A DNA stretch of 64,000 nucleotides. Source: Amycolatopsis benzoatilytica AK 16/65. GTDB taxonomy: Bacteria > Actinomycetota > Actinomycetes > Mycobacteriales > Pseudonocardiaceae. Every line of letters begins with the position of its first letter. Positions within the stretch are counted from its first letter, which is position 1. Position numbers and translations under genes: made by a program. The notes beneath the pieces were generated by a model, which was not told the origin of the DNA, did not search any database, and worked only from the letters and a program-made list of their open reading frames with translations. The stretch spans positions 7,954,470 through 8,018,469 of the forward strand of contig NZ_KB912942.1 of the NCBI RefSeq assembly GCF_000383915.1, given 5' to 3'. Of the stretch, positions 27,504-35,788 are shown in pieces.

Positions 27504-28076
27504 ATGCCCGATATGCGCGCATACCCAGTCGCTCTGGTGTTGTCCGCCGCTGTGCTCACCGCCTGCTCTTCAGGAGAGCAGAAGGCAGCCGCGCCGACGC
27601 CTTCGCCCGCCAATGCCCCGACCACGTCTTCGTCTTCGCCAGCGAACGGCAAGAAAACCGCGGACCCGTGTGCCTTGCTGCCGGCGGACGACGTCAGCAA
27701 GGCGATCAACATCCCCGGCATCGCCACGAAGCCCGGCCCGGCCCACAGCGATCCGAAGAACGGCGGCAAGGCCACCAGCTGTGAGTACGTCGTCCAGGGC
27801 AAGACGGCCGGTGCGCTCGCGGTGACCCGCTACGAGGGCCGCGAGGCAAAGCCCGCCGACATGGTCGCCGCGATCAAGAAGGCCAAGCCGGGAGCGGTCG
27901 ACGTGCCGGGCTTCCCGGACGGCGCGGTGTACTACGTGGACGAGCAGAAGACCGCCACGCTCGCCGCGGCCAAGCTCTCCGGCGGCGTCCCGGTGCTGGT
28001 CAACTACACCGGACCGGTCAAAATGACCAAGGAAATGATGACCCCGCTGGTGCGCACCGCGGTATCCGGGGCCTGA
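27504..28076 (+). CDS. DUF3558-like lipoprotein
   Basis: A 190-residue exported lipoprotein. Signal peptide with lipobox LTAC (Cys at about residue 21), then a Ser/Thr/Pro/Ala linker to about 48. The domain begins DPCALLPADDVSKAINIPG, has a second Cys in TSCEYVVQG, and shows the DUF3558 spacing of the two cysteines. Start could be 27504 or 27513 (MRAYPV). Only 24 bp behind the MFS gene, so possibly co-transcribed. Function unknown. Confidence 0.82.
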   Translation: MPDMRAYPVALVLSAAVLTACSSGEQKAAAPTPSPANAPTTSSSSPANGKKTADPCALLPADDVSKAINIPGIATKPGPAHSDPKNGGKATSCEYVVQGKTAGALAVTRYEGREAKPADMVAAIKKAKPGAVDVPGFPDGAVYYVDEQKTATLAAAKLSGGVPVLVNYTGPVKMTKEMMTPLVRTAVSGA

Positions 28077-28104
28077 ACGGCGGATTTCCCCGGCCGGTCC
28101 GCTG

Positions 28105-28263
28105 GTGAGCCCGTTGCCCGGCCGCCCCGCGCAGGACTGCCTGGTGGCCGAGGTGCTGCTCGCGGTCGGGATGGTGTTGTGGGTGGTGAACGTCCTGGCG
28201 AAGCGGGTGCTGGACCGGCGGGTCAGTGGTGCGTCATCGCCGCCTGGAGCCACCAGGAGCTGA
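28105..28263 (+). CDS. Possible small single-span membrane protein (low confidence)
   Basis: A GTG-initiated frame of 52 residues. One hydrophobic stretch (AEVLLAVGMVLWVVNVLAKR) ends in basic residues, as in small membrane proteins. It would overlap the 3' end of the convergent TPP-enzyme gene by 41 bp. No ribosome-binding site is obvious. It fills the otherwise empty 146-bp gap after the lipoprotein gene and could be a chance frame. Confidence 0.25.
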   Translation: MSPLPGRPAQDCLVAEVLLAVGMVLWVVNVLAKRVLDRRVSGASSPPGATRS

Positions 28264-29845
28264 ATCCGGCGATCTTCGCGTCGACCACCAGCGGCCGGTC
28301 GAGGCCGCCGCTCACCTTGGCGGCCACCTCGGCGAGATCTTCCTTCGTGCGTACGGTTATCCCGTCGCAGCCGTAGCCGCGGGCAATGGCGGCTAGGTCG
28401 GTGTCCGGGAACGTCACCGTGTCGGCGGGATGGCCGTCCGGCTCGAAGAAATAGACCTCGGCACCGTAAGCGTGGTCGTTGTAGACGACGATCAGCATCT
28501 TGAGGTTCAGCCGTACCACGGTTTCCAGTTCGGCGATGCTCATCAGGAACCCGCCGTCACCGCACGCGGCGACCGGGAACCGGTCCGGCTGCGCGAGGGC
28601 GGCCCCGACCGCGGTCGCCAGGCCGAGGCCGATCGACTGGAACGCTTGGGTGAAGCAGAAACCGTTCTCGTCGGGGACGTCGAGGTACATCGTCGGGTAG
28701 CCCATGAAGTTGCCGGAATCGACGCCGACGACGCGGTCGGCCGGGACGATGTCGTCCAGCGCGGCGGAAAGGACTCGGGGGTCGATCGCGTCCGCGGTGC
28801 TCACGTCCTCGTGGGCACGCCAGCGGATCTCCTCGCTGATCTTGGTTCCCAGGGCTTCGCTGCGATAACCACTGTGGACCTCGAGCTGGTCGGCGACCGC
28901 CGCCGCGGTGCCGGCGACGTCGCCGACGATGCCCAGGTGCACCGGCCGGTTCCGGCCGAGCGCGGCGGATTCGAGGTCGACCTGGACGAGCGTGGTGCCC
29001 GGGGAAAGCAGCCGGCCGTGCGCGGTGGTCCAGTCGTTGAGCGCCGATCCCCAGCCGACGACGACGTCCGCGCCTTGGATCAGTTCGGTCGTCAGCGGGG
29101 ACGAGAAGCCGCCGGAAACCCCGATCGACCACGGTTCGCCGGTGAAAAGTCCTTTCGCGACCGCGCCTTCGGCGAGCAGAGCGCCGCACCGGTCCGCCAG
29201 CGCGATCAGCTCGGCCCTGGCGGACCGGGCCCCGCGTCCACAAAGGAACACCGGCCGGGACGCGCCTCGCAGGAGTGCGGCGAGCGCTTGGACGTCCGCA
29301 TCGGCTGCTCGCGGATAGGGCAGCGGCTCGATCAGTGTGAGGTCGTCCAGCAGCGTTTCGTCGAAGGGCGCGTTCTGGATGTCCAGAGGGAGTCGCACGA
29401 GGACAGTACGCCGATCGCGCCGGGCCAGGGTGAACGCACGGCGGACGTCGGCCAAGGCGGTGGCCGCGGACCGGACCAGCACGCTGACCGCGCCGACGGA
29501 CCGGGCGAGCGCGTCCTGATCGATGTGGAAGTTGGACAACGGATCGGTCGCCTCGCCGGTGACGACGAGCAGCGGGGTCCGGCTCTTCGCCGCTTCCCCA
29601 AGTCCGGTGGTCGCGTTGGCCAGCCCGCAGCCTTGATGGACGGAGACCACCGCGACTTCGCCGCTGCACCGCGCGTACGCGTCGGCCATCGTGGTCGCGC
29701 CGCCCTCGTGCCGGGCCGCGACGAACTCGGCTCCGCCCCGCACCAGGCCGTTGGTGACGTGGAAGTTCCCGCTGCCGACCACGCCGAACGCCCGCCGGAC
29801 GCCGAATCGGGCGAGTGCGATCCCCACGGCCTGCGCGACGTTCAC
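28223..29845 (-). CDS. Thiamine-pyrophosphate-dependent enzyme (acetolactate synthase / benzoylformate decarboxylase type)
   Basis: A 540-residue TPP enzyme with three domains. The N-terminal Pyr domain has the catalytic Glu in ARHEGGATTMADAYAR; a central domain follows; the C-terminal PP domain has the TPP/Mg motif CGDGGFLMSIAELE ending in YND. It starts at a GTG overlapping the cyclase stop by 4 bp. Probably a 2-oxoacid decarboxylase or carboligase. The substrate is unknown, but the coupled cyclase and the divergent aminotransferase suggest a 2-oxo acid derived from an amino acid. Confidence 0.85.
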   Translation of the reverse strand: MNVAQAVGIALARFGVRRAFGVVGSGNFHVTNGLVRGGAEFVAARHEGGATTMADAYARCSGEVAVVSVHQGCGLANATTGLGEAAKSRTPLLVVTGEATDPLSNFHIDQDALARSVGAVSVLVRSAATALADVRRAFTLARRDRRTVLVRLPLDIQNAPFDETLLDDLTLIEPLPYPRAADADVQALAALLRGASRPVFLCGRGARSARAELIALADRCGALLAEGAVAKGLFTGEPWSIGVSGGFSSPLTTELIQGADVVVGWGSALNDWTTAHGRLLSPGTTLVQVDLESAALGRNRPVHLGIVGDVAGTAAAVADQLEVHSGYRSEALGTKISEEIRWRAHEDVSTADAIDPRVLSAALDDIVPADRVVGVDSGNFMGYPTMYLDVPDENGFCFTQAFQSIGLGLATAVGAALAQPDRFPVAACGDGGFLMSIAELETVVRLNLKMLIVVYNDHAYGAEVYFFEPDGHPADTVTFPDTDLAAIARGYGCDGITVRTKEDLAEVAAKVSGGLDRPLVVDAKIAGFSSWWLQAAMTHH

Positions 29846-30630
29846 GAGGCCACCACCGCGAGCACTCGTGCCGGGCTGCCGGTGCCGCCGACGATCGGCA
29901 ACGGGCAGACCACGACCAGCGCGCCGGTCGGCGGCAGCGAGCCGAGGTTCTGCAGGGAGGTGATGCCGTATTTGTCCGCGCCGAGCAGATGATGGTGGGC
30001 GGGCATCGGCGGGTCGAGCGCGAATCCGTTGCCCGAGTCGATCCCGACGGTTTCCACGCCGTAGCCGGCGATCGGCGTCTCCTCGGCGAGCCAGCGCGCC
30101 GCTTCGGCGGAGATGCCCGGGGTGTGGCTGGTCCCGTCGGAGAAGTTGAGGAACGCGTCGCGGTCCCGCGCGTACTGGTCCCAGCCCGAATGCACGAGCA
30201 GCCAGCCGCCCGGGCGCAGCGGCCCGTGTTCGGCCGTCCAGGCTTGGATGTGCTCGATCTCCAGCAGGAAGTCCGGGTCGGCGGCGGCCTGGGCGGAGAT
30301 GTCCAGCACGTGCGCCGGGCCGATCAGCCTGCTGACCGGCAGCTGGGACACGTCCGCGCCGTCGCGGTTGGAGATCCAGTGCCGGGGAGCGTCCAGGTGG
30401 GTGCCGATGTGCTCGCCGGTGTGGATGTTGTTGTGCCGCCACAGCGGACCGGAGTCGTCGAACTCGCTGACCGGTTCGAGGCTGAAGTCGATCAGGTTCG
30501 CGAACGGCTCGGGCAGCCGCAGGGTCGGGGTGGCGGCGCTGAGCTGGTTGGTCAGGTCGACCACCCGCAATCCGCCGTCGGACAAACAGGTCAGGAGCTG
30601 GTCGATCGCGGATTCGGCGGAGGTGCTCAT
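29842..30630 (-). CDS. Cyclase-family metal hydrolase (kynurenine formamidase-like)
   Basis: A 262-residue member of the cyclase family (PF04199) that includes arylformamidase and isatin hydrolase. The metal motif HxGTHxDxP is present as HIGTHLDAPRHW at about residue 74-85. The later AHHHLLGADKYGI block holds further His residues. Typical length. Its ATG is preceded by GAGAGGAC. Lead gene of the minus-strand arm, coupled to the TPP enzyme and divergent from the aminotransferase gene, with about 166 bp between start codons. Confidence 0.87.
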   Translation of the reverse strand: MSTSAESAIDQLLTCLSDGGLRVVDLTNQLSAATPTLRLPEPFANLIDFSLEPVSEFDDSGPLWRHNNIHTGEHIGTHLDAPRHWISNRDGADVSQLPVSRLIGPAHVLDISAQAAADPDFLLEIEHIQAWTAEHGPLRPGGWLLVHSGWDQYARDRDAFLNFSDGTSHTPGISAEAARWLAEETPIAGYGVETVGIDSGNGFALDPPMPAHHHLLGADKYGITSLQNLGSLPPTGALVVVCPLPIVGGTGSPARVLAVVAS

Positions 30631-30682
30631 CGGTGCGTCCTCTCGGTCGCGGGAGCGCGCTATGTCGGATCTTTGACGGTCG

Positions 30683-30711
30683 TTGACAGCGCGTAAGGCC
30701 CTATCTACAGT
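30683..30711 (+). promoter_or_regulatory. Sigma-70-like promoter of the aminotransferase/permease operon
   Basis: TTGACA at 30683-30688 and TACAGT at 30706-30711, exactly 17 bp apart: close to consensus for a housekeeping actinomycete promoter. Predicted start is near 30718, giving a leader of about 80 bases before the GTG at 30797. Confidence 0.7.
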
Positions 30712-30796
30712 ACCGGTTTCAGCTGCACTGATGGAATAGCAGTATTTGATCAGTCAGAGTGAACAGGCTTTCGAGAACCTCGAGGAACGGAGCGTC

Positions 30797-31939
30797 GTGA
30801 CCGACCAGCCCAGCCCGGCCGCCTTCCGGGAGCGTTTCCCCGCCTTCGCCGACTCGGTGCACCTCGCGAGCTGCAGCCAGGGTGCGCTGTCGGACGCGCT
30901 GACGGCGGAGCTTTTCGAGTTCCAGCACACGATCCGTGAGCACGGCGCGCCGTGGGGCATCTGGATGGCCAAGGTCGCGCAGGCCCGGGAGCTGTTCGCG
31001 CGGTTGATCGGCGCAGGGCCGGACGACATCGCAGTCGTGCCGTCCGCGTCCGAAGGGGCCTACCAGGTCGCGTCCACTCAGTCCTGGCACGAGCGATCGC
31101 GGCTCGTCACAACCGATCTGGAATTCCCTTCGCTCGGGCACGTCTGGCTTGCGCAGCAAGGACGTGGCGCGGCGGTGGAGTTCGCGGAGCAGCACGACGG
31201 CATCGTGGACGCCGAGGACTACGCCGCGCTCATCACGCACGAGACACAGCTGGTTTCCGTCCCATTGATCAGCTACGCCAACGGGTTGCGTTTCCCGGTG
31301 CGCGATGTCGCCGCGCTGGCCCGTGCGCACGGCGCGCGCACGTTCGTGGACGCGTATCAGGGCCTCGGCGTCGAGCCGGTCGATGTCACCGAACTCGGCT
31401 GCGACTACCTGGTCAGCGGCAGCCTGAAGTATCTGCTGGGTATCTCCGGGATCGCTTTCTTGTACGTTCGGCCCGGCGTGCGCGACGCGGTTTCCCCGCC
31501 GCTCACCGGCTGGTTCGGCCGGACGAACCCGTTCGAGTTCGATCCGCGGCACCTGGACTATCCGGCGCACGCCCGCCGCTTCGAGGCGGGGACGCCGTCA
31601 ATTCCGTCCGCGTACGGCGCGGTAGCCGGGCTGACCTTGCTGCACCAGTTGGACGCTTCGCACATTCGCGACCACCTCACCGGATTGACCGGGCAACTCC
31701 AGCAACGGCTGCTCGACGCGGGTGAAACGCTCCGGTCGCCGCTCGACGAGGCGCGGCGCGGCCCGCTCGTCGCGCTGCGGGACCGGGATCCGGACGCGCT
31801 GGCCGCATTCCTCGCCGAGCGCCGGATCGTCTGCAGCCCTCGCGGCGACGTGCTGCGGATGTCCTTGCACTACTACAACAACGAGTCCGATCTCGACACC
31901 GTCGTCCGGGCGATCGCCGATTACCGGGTGAGTCAGTAG
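30797..31939 (+). CDS. Class-V aminotransferase-fold PLP enzyme (kynureninase/cysteine desulfurase-like)
   Basis: A 380-residue PLP enzyme. The PLP lysine is in YLVSGSLKYLLGISGIAFLY; the aspartate before it is in TFVDAYQGLGVEP. The start chosen is GTG at 30797 after GGAG; the TTG at 30746 lacks a ribosome-binding site. Its C-terminus includes ERRIVCSPRGDVLRMSLHYYNNESD, typical of this fold. Followed 9 bp later by an amino acid permease, so an amino acid or amine substrate is likely. The divergent cyclase and TPP genes may act on the product. Confidence 0.85.
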   Translation: MTDQPSPAAFRERFPAFADSVHLASCSQGALSDALTAELFEFQHTIREHGAPWGIWMAKVAQARELFARLIGAGPDDIAVVPSASEGAYQVASTQSWHERSRLVTTDLEFPSLGHVWLAQQGRGAAVEFAEQHDGIVDAEDYAALITHETQLVSVPLISYANGLRFPVRDVAALARAHGARTFVDAYQGLGVEPVDVTELGCDYLVSGSLKYLLGISGIAFLYVRPGVRDAVSPPLTGWFGRTNPFEFDPRHLDYPAHARRFEAGTPSIPSAYGAVAGLTLLHQLDASHIRDHLTGLTGQLQQRLLDAGETLRSPLDEARRGPLVALRDRDPDALAAFLAERRIVCSPRGDVLRMSLHYYNNESDLDTVVRAIADYRVSQ

Positions 31940-31948
31940 GGAGCAGAC

Positions 31949-33385
31949 ATGGCCGAGTCCCCGTCCCCGCACCAGCTGCAGCGCAGGTTGCGGAGCAGGC
32001 AGCTGACGATGATCGGAATCGGCGGGGCCATCGGCACCGGCCTGTTCCTCGGGTCGAGCCTGGCGATCTCGCACGCCGGACCGGCGGTCGTGCTCGCCTA
32101 CGTCCTTTGTGGACTGGTCGCGCTGGTGATTTCCTGGGCGCTGGCCGAGATGGTGGTAGTGCATCCGACCGCGGGCGCGTTCGGCAGCATCGCGCAAAAG
32201 TATCTGGGCGCGGGCAGCGGATTCGTGGTGCGCTGGGCGTACTGGGCCATGCAAGTGATCGCCATCGGCGGTGAGACCATCGCGGCCGGAGTGTACGTGC
32301 AGTACTGGTGGCCGCAGATCCCGTTGTGGGTTCCGGTCGCGGTGTTCTCGCTGCTGGTGATCGTCGTCAACGGCGCGGCGGTGCACATTTTCGGCGAGTT
32401 CGAGTACTGGTTCGCGATGATCAAAGTGTGCGCGATTCTGGTCTTCATCGCACTCGGCCTGATCCTGGTCTTCTTCGGCCTGCCGCACACCCCCGCCGCT
32501 GGCACGGCCAACCTGAGCGCCGGCGGCGGATTCCTGCCGCACGGCGTGTCCGGGTTGTTGCTGGCGATGGTTTTCGTGCTGTTCAGCTACATCGGCACCG
32601 AGGTGGTGTCGGTGACCGCCGCGGAATCGGAGAACCCGACCCGCGACGTCCCCCGGGCCGCGCGGGCGATGGTGGTGCGGCTGGGCATTTTCTACGTCGC
32701 CGCGATGCTGGTCGTCGTGCTGGTCGTCCCGTGGACGGTGACCGGGGAAGGCGGTTCGATCACCGCCAGTCCGTTCGTCCGGGTCTTTCAGTCGGCCGGC
32801 ATTCCGGCCGCGGCGACGGTGATGAACTTCGTGGTGCTCACCGCCGCGTTGTCGAGTGCCAACACCAATCTCTACCTGACCACGCGGATGCTGCATTCGC
32901 TTGCCTCGCACCGGTTCGCGCCGGCGTGGGCCGGCCGGTTGACCACCTCCGGGGTGCCCCGCAACGCCTTGGTGCTGTCCACCGCCGGGCTGATCATCGC
33001 GACCATCCTGTCGAAGAATTCGGACTCGAACGCGTATCTGGTGCTGTTCGGCATTTCGATCTTCGCGGCCTTGGTGGTGTGGATGATCATTCTGGTGACG
33101 CACCTGGCGTTCCGGATCCGCCGCCGCCGAGCCGGACTGCCGCCGTCGCCGGTACGGCTGTGGGGCGCGCCGGTGGTGAACGTCGTGGTGATCGCGTTCC
33201 TGGCCACGGTCCTGATTTCGACGTTCTGGATCGACGGGCTGGACCCGGCGTGGAAGTTCGGGATCCCGTTCTTCGCGCTGCTGGTGGTGGTTTACCTGGT
33301 GCTGCGGGCGACCGGGCGGGCCAAGCACGCGGTGGAGGCCGAGCTGGAGGATTCGACGTTGCTGCCGGTGCGGGAGCAGGCTTAG
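31949..33385 (+). CDS. Amino acid permease (APC superfamily, AAT type)
   Basis: A 478-residue transporter with 12 transmembrane segments. The first helix carries the substrate-binding IGIGGAIGTGLFLGS motif of amino acid:proton symporters, and the sixth carries FSYIGTEVVSVTAAESENP. Preceded by GGGAGCAG at good spacing and 9 bp behind the aminotransferase gene, so the two are one transcript. Likely imports the cluster's amino acid substrate. Confidence 0.9.
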   Translation: MAESPSPHQLQRRLRSRQLTMIGIGGAIGTGLFLGSSLAISHAGPAVVLAYVLCGLVALVISWALAEMVVVHPTAGAFGSIAQKYLGAGSGFVVRWAYWAMQVIAIGGETIAAGVYVQYWWPQIPLWVPVAVFSLLVIVVNGAAVHIFGEFEYWFAMIKVCAILVFIALGLILVFFGLPHTPAAGTANLSAGGGFLPHGVSGLLLAMVFVLFSYIGTEVVSVTAAESENPTRDVPRAARAMVVRLGIFYVAAMLVVVLVVPWTVTGEGGSITASPFVRVFQSAGIPAAATVMNFVVLTAALSSANTNLYLTTRMLHSLASHRFAPAWAGRLTTSGVPRNALVLSTAGLIIATILSKNSDSNAYLVLFGISIFAALVVWMIILVTHLAFRIRRRRAGLPPSPVRLWGAPVVNVVVIAFLATVLISTFWIDGLDPAWKFGIPFFALLVVVYLVLRATGRAKHAVEAELEDSTLLPVREQA

Positions 33386-33400
33386 CGGGTGCCCGCTGGT

Positions 33401-33459
33401 CTGTCCGTGAAGGGCCCCTTGAGGGAATCCAAGTCTCTCAAGGGGCCCTTCACGGACAG
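33401..33459. repeat. Palindromic intergenic element, copy 3
   Basis: A 59-bp inverted repeat, CTGTCCGTGAAGGGCCCCTT through to AAGGGGCCCTTCACGGACAG. The inner arms are also paired (GAGG with CTCT, partly) around GGAATCC. It sits between the convergent stops of the permease gene and the metallo-beta-lactamase-fold gene. Confidence 0.92.
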
Positions 33460-33489
33460 GCAGCCAGACTGGTCGCCGGGCCGGGCTTC

Positions 33490-34314
33490 TCAGCGGCGCA
33501 GCGCCTGGAATTCGACCGGACTGTGCGCGCTGAAGATCGAGATCTCGTCCGCCTGGTCGCGGGCCAACGTCTGCAGCCGGGCGAGGTTGGCGCGGCGGGT
33601 GCGGCCGTCCATCTCGTTCATGACCTCGAAGGCGCGCATCCCCGGCGGGCAATGCGGCTTCACCGGGGCCATCTCGCCGTGGAAGAAGTACGCGTCGCCG
33701 GCGTGCAGGAGCCAGCCGTCGCCGGTGTCGACGGCCACTCCGGAATGGCCGTGCGTGTGGCCGGGCAGCGGCACGAGCAGGATCTCCGGCGGCAGACCGC
33801 GCAGCGGGCGCACCGCGTCGAAGCCGAACCAGCTGTCGCCGGCCTCGTCGTAGGTGCTCCAGAGCGGGCTGTGGGCGAACTGCGCGGCGCGGTAGCGGGT
33901 CTTCTCCGGGAAGCTCTTCGGGTTCCCGGCCGCGCGGCGTTCGGTCGTACGGACGTGCACCGTCGCGTCCGGGAAGTCGGCGAGGCCGCCCGCGTGGTCG
34001 ACGTCCAGGTGCGTCATCACGATGTGCCGGACGTCCGCCGGGTCGTGGCCCAGCGCGCGGATCTGCTCGATCGCGGTTTCTTCCATCACCGGTTTGGCGC
34101 CGACCATCGCCATGAACGGGCCGCCGAGCCAGCGCCGCGAGTCGGTGACGCCGCGGGTGCCGAACCCGGTGTCGACCAGCACCAGCGCATCGGAGGTCTC
34201 CACGAGCAGGCAGTGCGCCACGATCAGGCTGCGCCGCAGCAGCCCGGGGCGGCCGTCGAGCGCCTTCCCGCCCAGCGGGTGCATCGTGCCGCAGTTGAGG
34301 TGGTGCACCTTCAT
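33490..34314 (-). CDS. Metallo-beta-lactamase-fold hydrolase, paralogue A (AHL-lactonase-like)
   Basis: A 274-residue MBL-fold enzyme. The metal motif HxDxDH is in THLDVDHAGGL at about residue 106; further ligands are in LPGHTHGHSG and HAGDAYFF. The family look is that of N-acyl-homoserine-lactonase-like hydrolases. Start MKVHHLNCGTMHPLGG with GAGAGGAGC upstream. It overlaps the second, clearly related MBL gene by 4 bp. The pair is led by a TetR gene. Substrate unknown; lactone or ester is plausible. Confidence 0.85.
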   Translation of the reverse strand: MKVHHLNCGTMHPLGGKALDGRPGLLRRSLIVAHCLLVETSDALVLVDTGFGTRGVTDSRRWLGGPFMAMVGAKPVMEETAIEQIRALGHDPADVRHIVMTHLDVDHAGGLADFPDATVHVRTTERRAAGNPKSFPEKTRYRAAQFAHSPLWSTYDEAGDSWFGFDAVRPLRGLPPEILLVPLPGHTHGHSGVAVDTGDGWLLHAGDAYFFHGEMAPVKPHCPPGMRAFEVMNEMDGRTRRANLARLQTLARDQADEISIFSAHSPVEFQALRR

Positions 34315-35126
34315 ACCCTGCTCCTCTCGCTCAGCCGCTCGAAGTCGGCCAGGTCGTGCGAGGCGAACACAGTCACCTCGTCGGCGTGGTCCCGGCGCAG
34401 CTCGCGCAGCCGCCGCTGGTTCTCGCGCCGCGGACCGGGCAGCGTCTGCACCCGTCGTTCGAACATAGCCAATCCGGGCGGGCAGTAGGGATCGGAGTCG
34501 ATCTCCTGGTGGAAGAAATACGCGTCGCCGGCGTTGAGCACCCAGCCGGTCCCGGTGTCGACCGCGACGCCGGCGTGTCCGGCGGTGTGCCCGGCCAGCG
34601 GGACGAGCGCGATGCCCGGGAGCCCGTCCAGTTCGCGGACCGCGTCGAAGCCGAACCACTGGTCGCCCGCGTCCGGATAGGACTTCCACCGCGGGCCGTG
34701 CCGGAACTGGACGTCGCGGTAGCGCGGGTTGCCGGTGCGGTACGCGTCGAGTTCCTTGCCATAGACGTGCACGCGGGCGTGCGGGAAGTCGACCAGGCCG
34801 CCGGCGTGGTCGAGGTCCAGGTGAGTGACCACGATGTCGCGCACGTCGGCCGGATCGAAGCCGAGTGCGCGGATTCGGCTCAGCGCGGTTTCGCTTTCGT
34901 CGGCGACCGGGTTGGACGTGCGCAGGAACCGGGAGCCCAGCCAGCGGGCCGGGTCGGTGACGCTCGGCGAGCCCATGCCGGTCTCGATCAGCGCCAACCC
35001 GGTGCCGGTTTCCACCAGCAGGCAGTGGCAGACCAGTGTGGCGCGCCGGAACAGGCCGGGCTGCCCGTCGACCAGTTTGCCGCCGATCGGGCGCATCGTG
35101 CCGCAGTTGAAGTGATGTACGCGCAT
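34311..35126 (-). CDS. Metallo-beta-lactamase-fold hydrolase, paralogue B (AHL-lactonase-like)
   Basis: A 271-residue paralogue of the downstream gene. Both begin MxVHHxNCGTM and share GYPDAGDQWFGFDAVR-like blocks and the metal motif THLDLDHAGGL. The metal ligands in LAGHTAGHAG and NAGDAYFF are intact. Its ATG overlaps the tetR stop by 1 bp and its stop overlaps paralogue A by 4 bp. A local duplication kept under one regulator suggests two related substrates, or dosage. Confidence 0.85.
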   Translation of the reverse strand: MRVHHFNCGTMRPIGGKLVDGQPGLFRRATLVCHCLLVETGTGLALIETGMGSPSVTDPARWLGSRFLRTSNPVADESETALSRIRALGFDPADVRDIVVTHLDLDHAGGLVDFPHARVHVYGKELDAYRTGNPRYRDVQFRHGPRWKSYPDAGDQWFGFDAVRELDGLPGIALVPLAGHTAGHAGVAVDTGTGWVLNAGDAYFFHQEIDSDPYCPPGLAMFERRVQTLPGPRRENQRRLRELRRDHADEVTVFASHDLADFERLSERSRV

Positions 35127-35701
35127 CAGGCGAACTCCCTTTCCACAGTGGTGTGCAGGTGGGCGGCGATGGCCTCCATCGGCGCGGTATCGCGGCGGGT
35201 GCGGGCGAGCAGCAGTGCTCCTTCGACGGCGGACAGCACTACGGTCGCTAGCGAAGCGGCGCGTTCCTCGGCCAGGCCGTGCGCGGTGAAGTAGGCGGAG
35301 AGGTGGTGCAGCCAGCTTTCGTAGCCTTGCTCGCAAGCTTCGCGAATCAGGGCGCTGTCGGTTGCTTCCAACGCGACCGTCGCGATCGGACAGCCGCTCC
35401 GGAAGTCCGATTCGGACAGTGCGGCGGCGAGCGCGGTCACGATCCGCTCGATCGCGGTGGCCGGGTCCGGGGCGTTCGCGGTGAGCTCGCCGAACTGCCC
35501 GGCCAGCCGTTCGCCGGAAAGCCGCACCGCCTCCGCCGCGAGCTGTTCCTTGCCGCCGGGGAAGTGGAAGTACAGCGAGCCCTTCGGGGCCCGGCTTTCG
35601 GACACCAGCTGGGTCATCCCGGTGGCGTGATAGCCCTGGGTGCGGAACAGTTCGGCCGCCGATTCCAGCATCCGGCGGCGCGTATCGGTGCGGTGGACCA
35701 T
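35126..35701 (-). CDS. TetR-family regulator, LmrA/YxaF-like
   Basis: A 191-residue regulator from the ATG at 35701. The N-terminal DNA-binding part is SAAELFRTQGYHATGMTQLV followed by PKGSLYFHFPGGKEQL, the form typical of LmrA/YxaF-type TetR proteins. The alternative TTG at 35719 would begin inside the operator-like palindrome, so ATG is preferred. First gene of an operon with the two MBL-fold hydrolases and probably their repressor. Confidence 0.88.
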   Translation of the reverse strand: MVHRTDTRRRMLESAAELFRTQGYHATGMTQLVSESRAPKGSLYFHFPGGKEQLAAEAVRLSGERLAGQFGELTANAPDPATAIERIVTALAAALSESDFRSGCPIATVALEATDSALIREACEQGYESWLHHLSAYFTAHGLAEERAASLATVVLSAVEGALLLARTRRDTAPMEAIAAHLHTTVEREFA

Positions 35702-35718
35702 GCGCCCACCGTAGCTCA

Positions 35719-35740
35719 AACTATGACGACCGGTCTAGTT
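35719..35740. promoter_or_regulatory. Probable TetR operator upstream of the MBL operon
   Basis: GACCGGTC (35728-35735) is a perfect 8-bp palindrome flanked by AACTA at 35719 and TAGTT at 35736, which are inverted copies. It lies 18 bp upstream of the tetR ATG and 49 bp before the aldose epimerase ATG, so it could control both directions. The TAGACCGGTC core resembles known LmrA-type sites. Confidence 0.6.
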
Positions 35741-35788
35741 AGTTCGAGGGGTGTCCGCGCTGTCCGCCACGCCGGTAATCTCGGCGCC

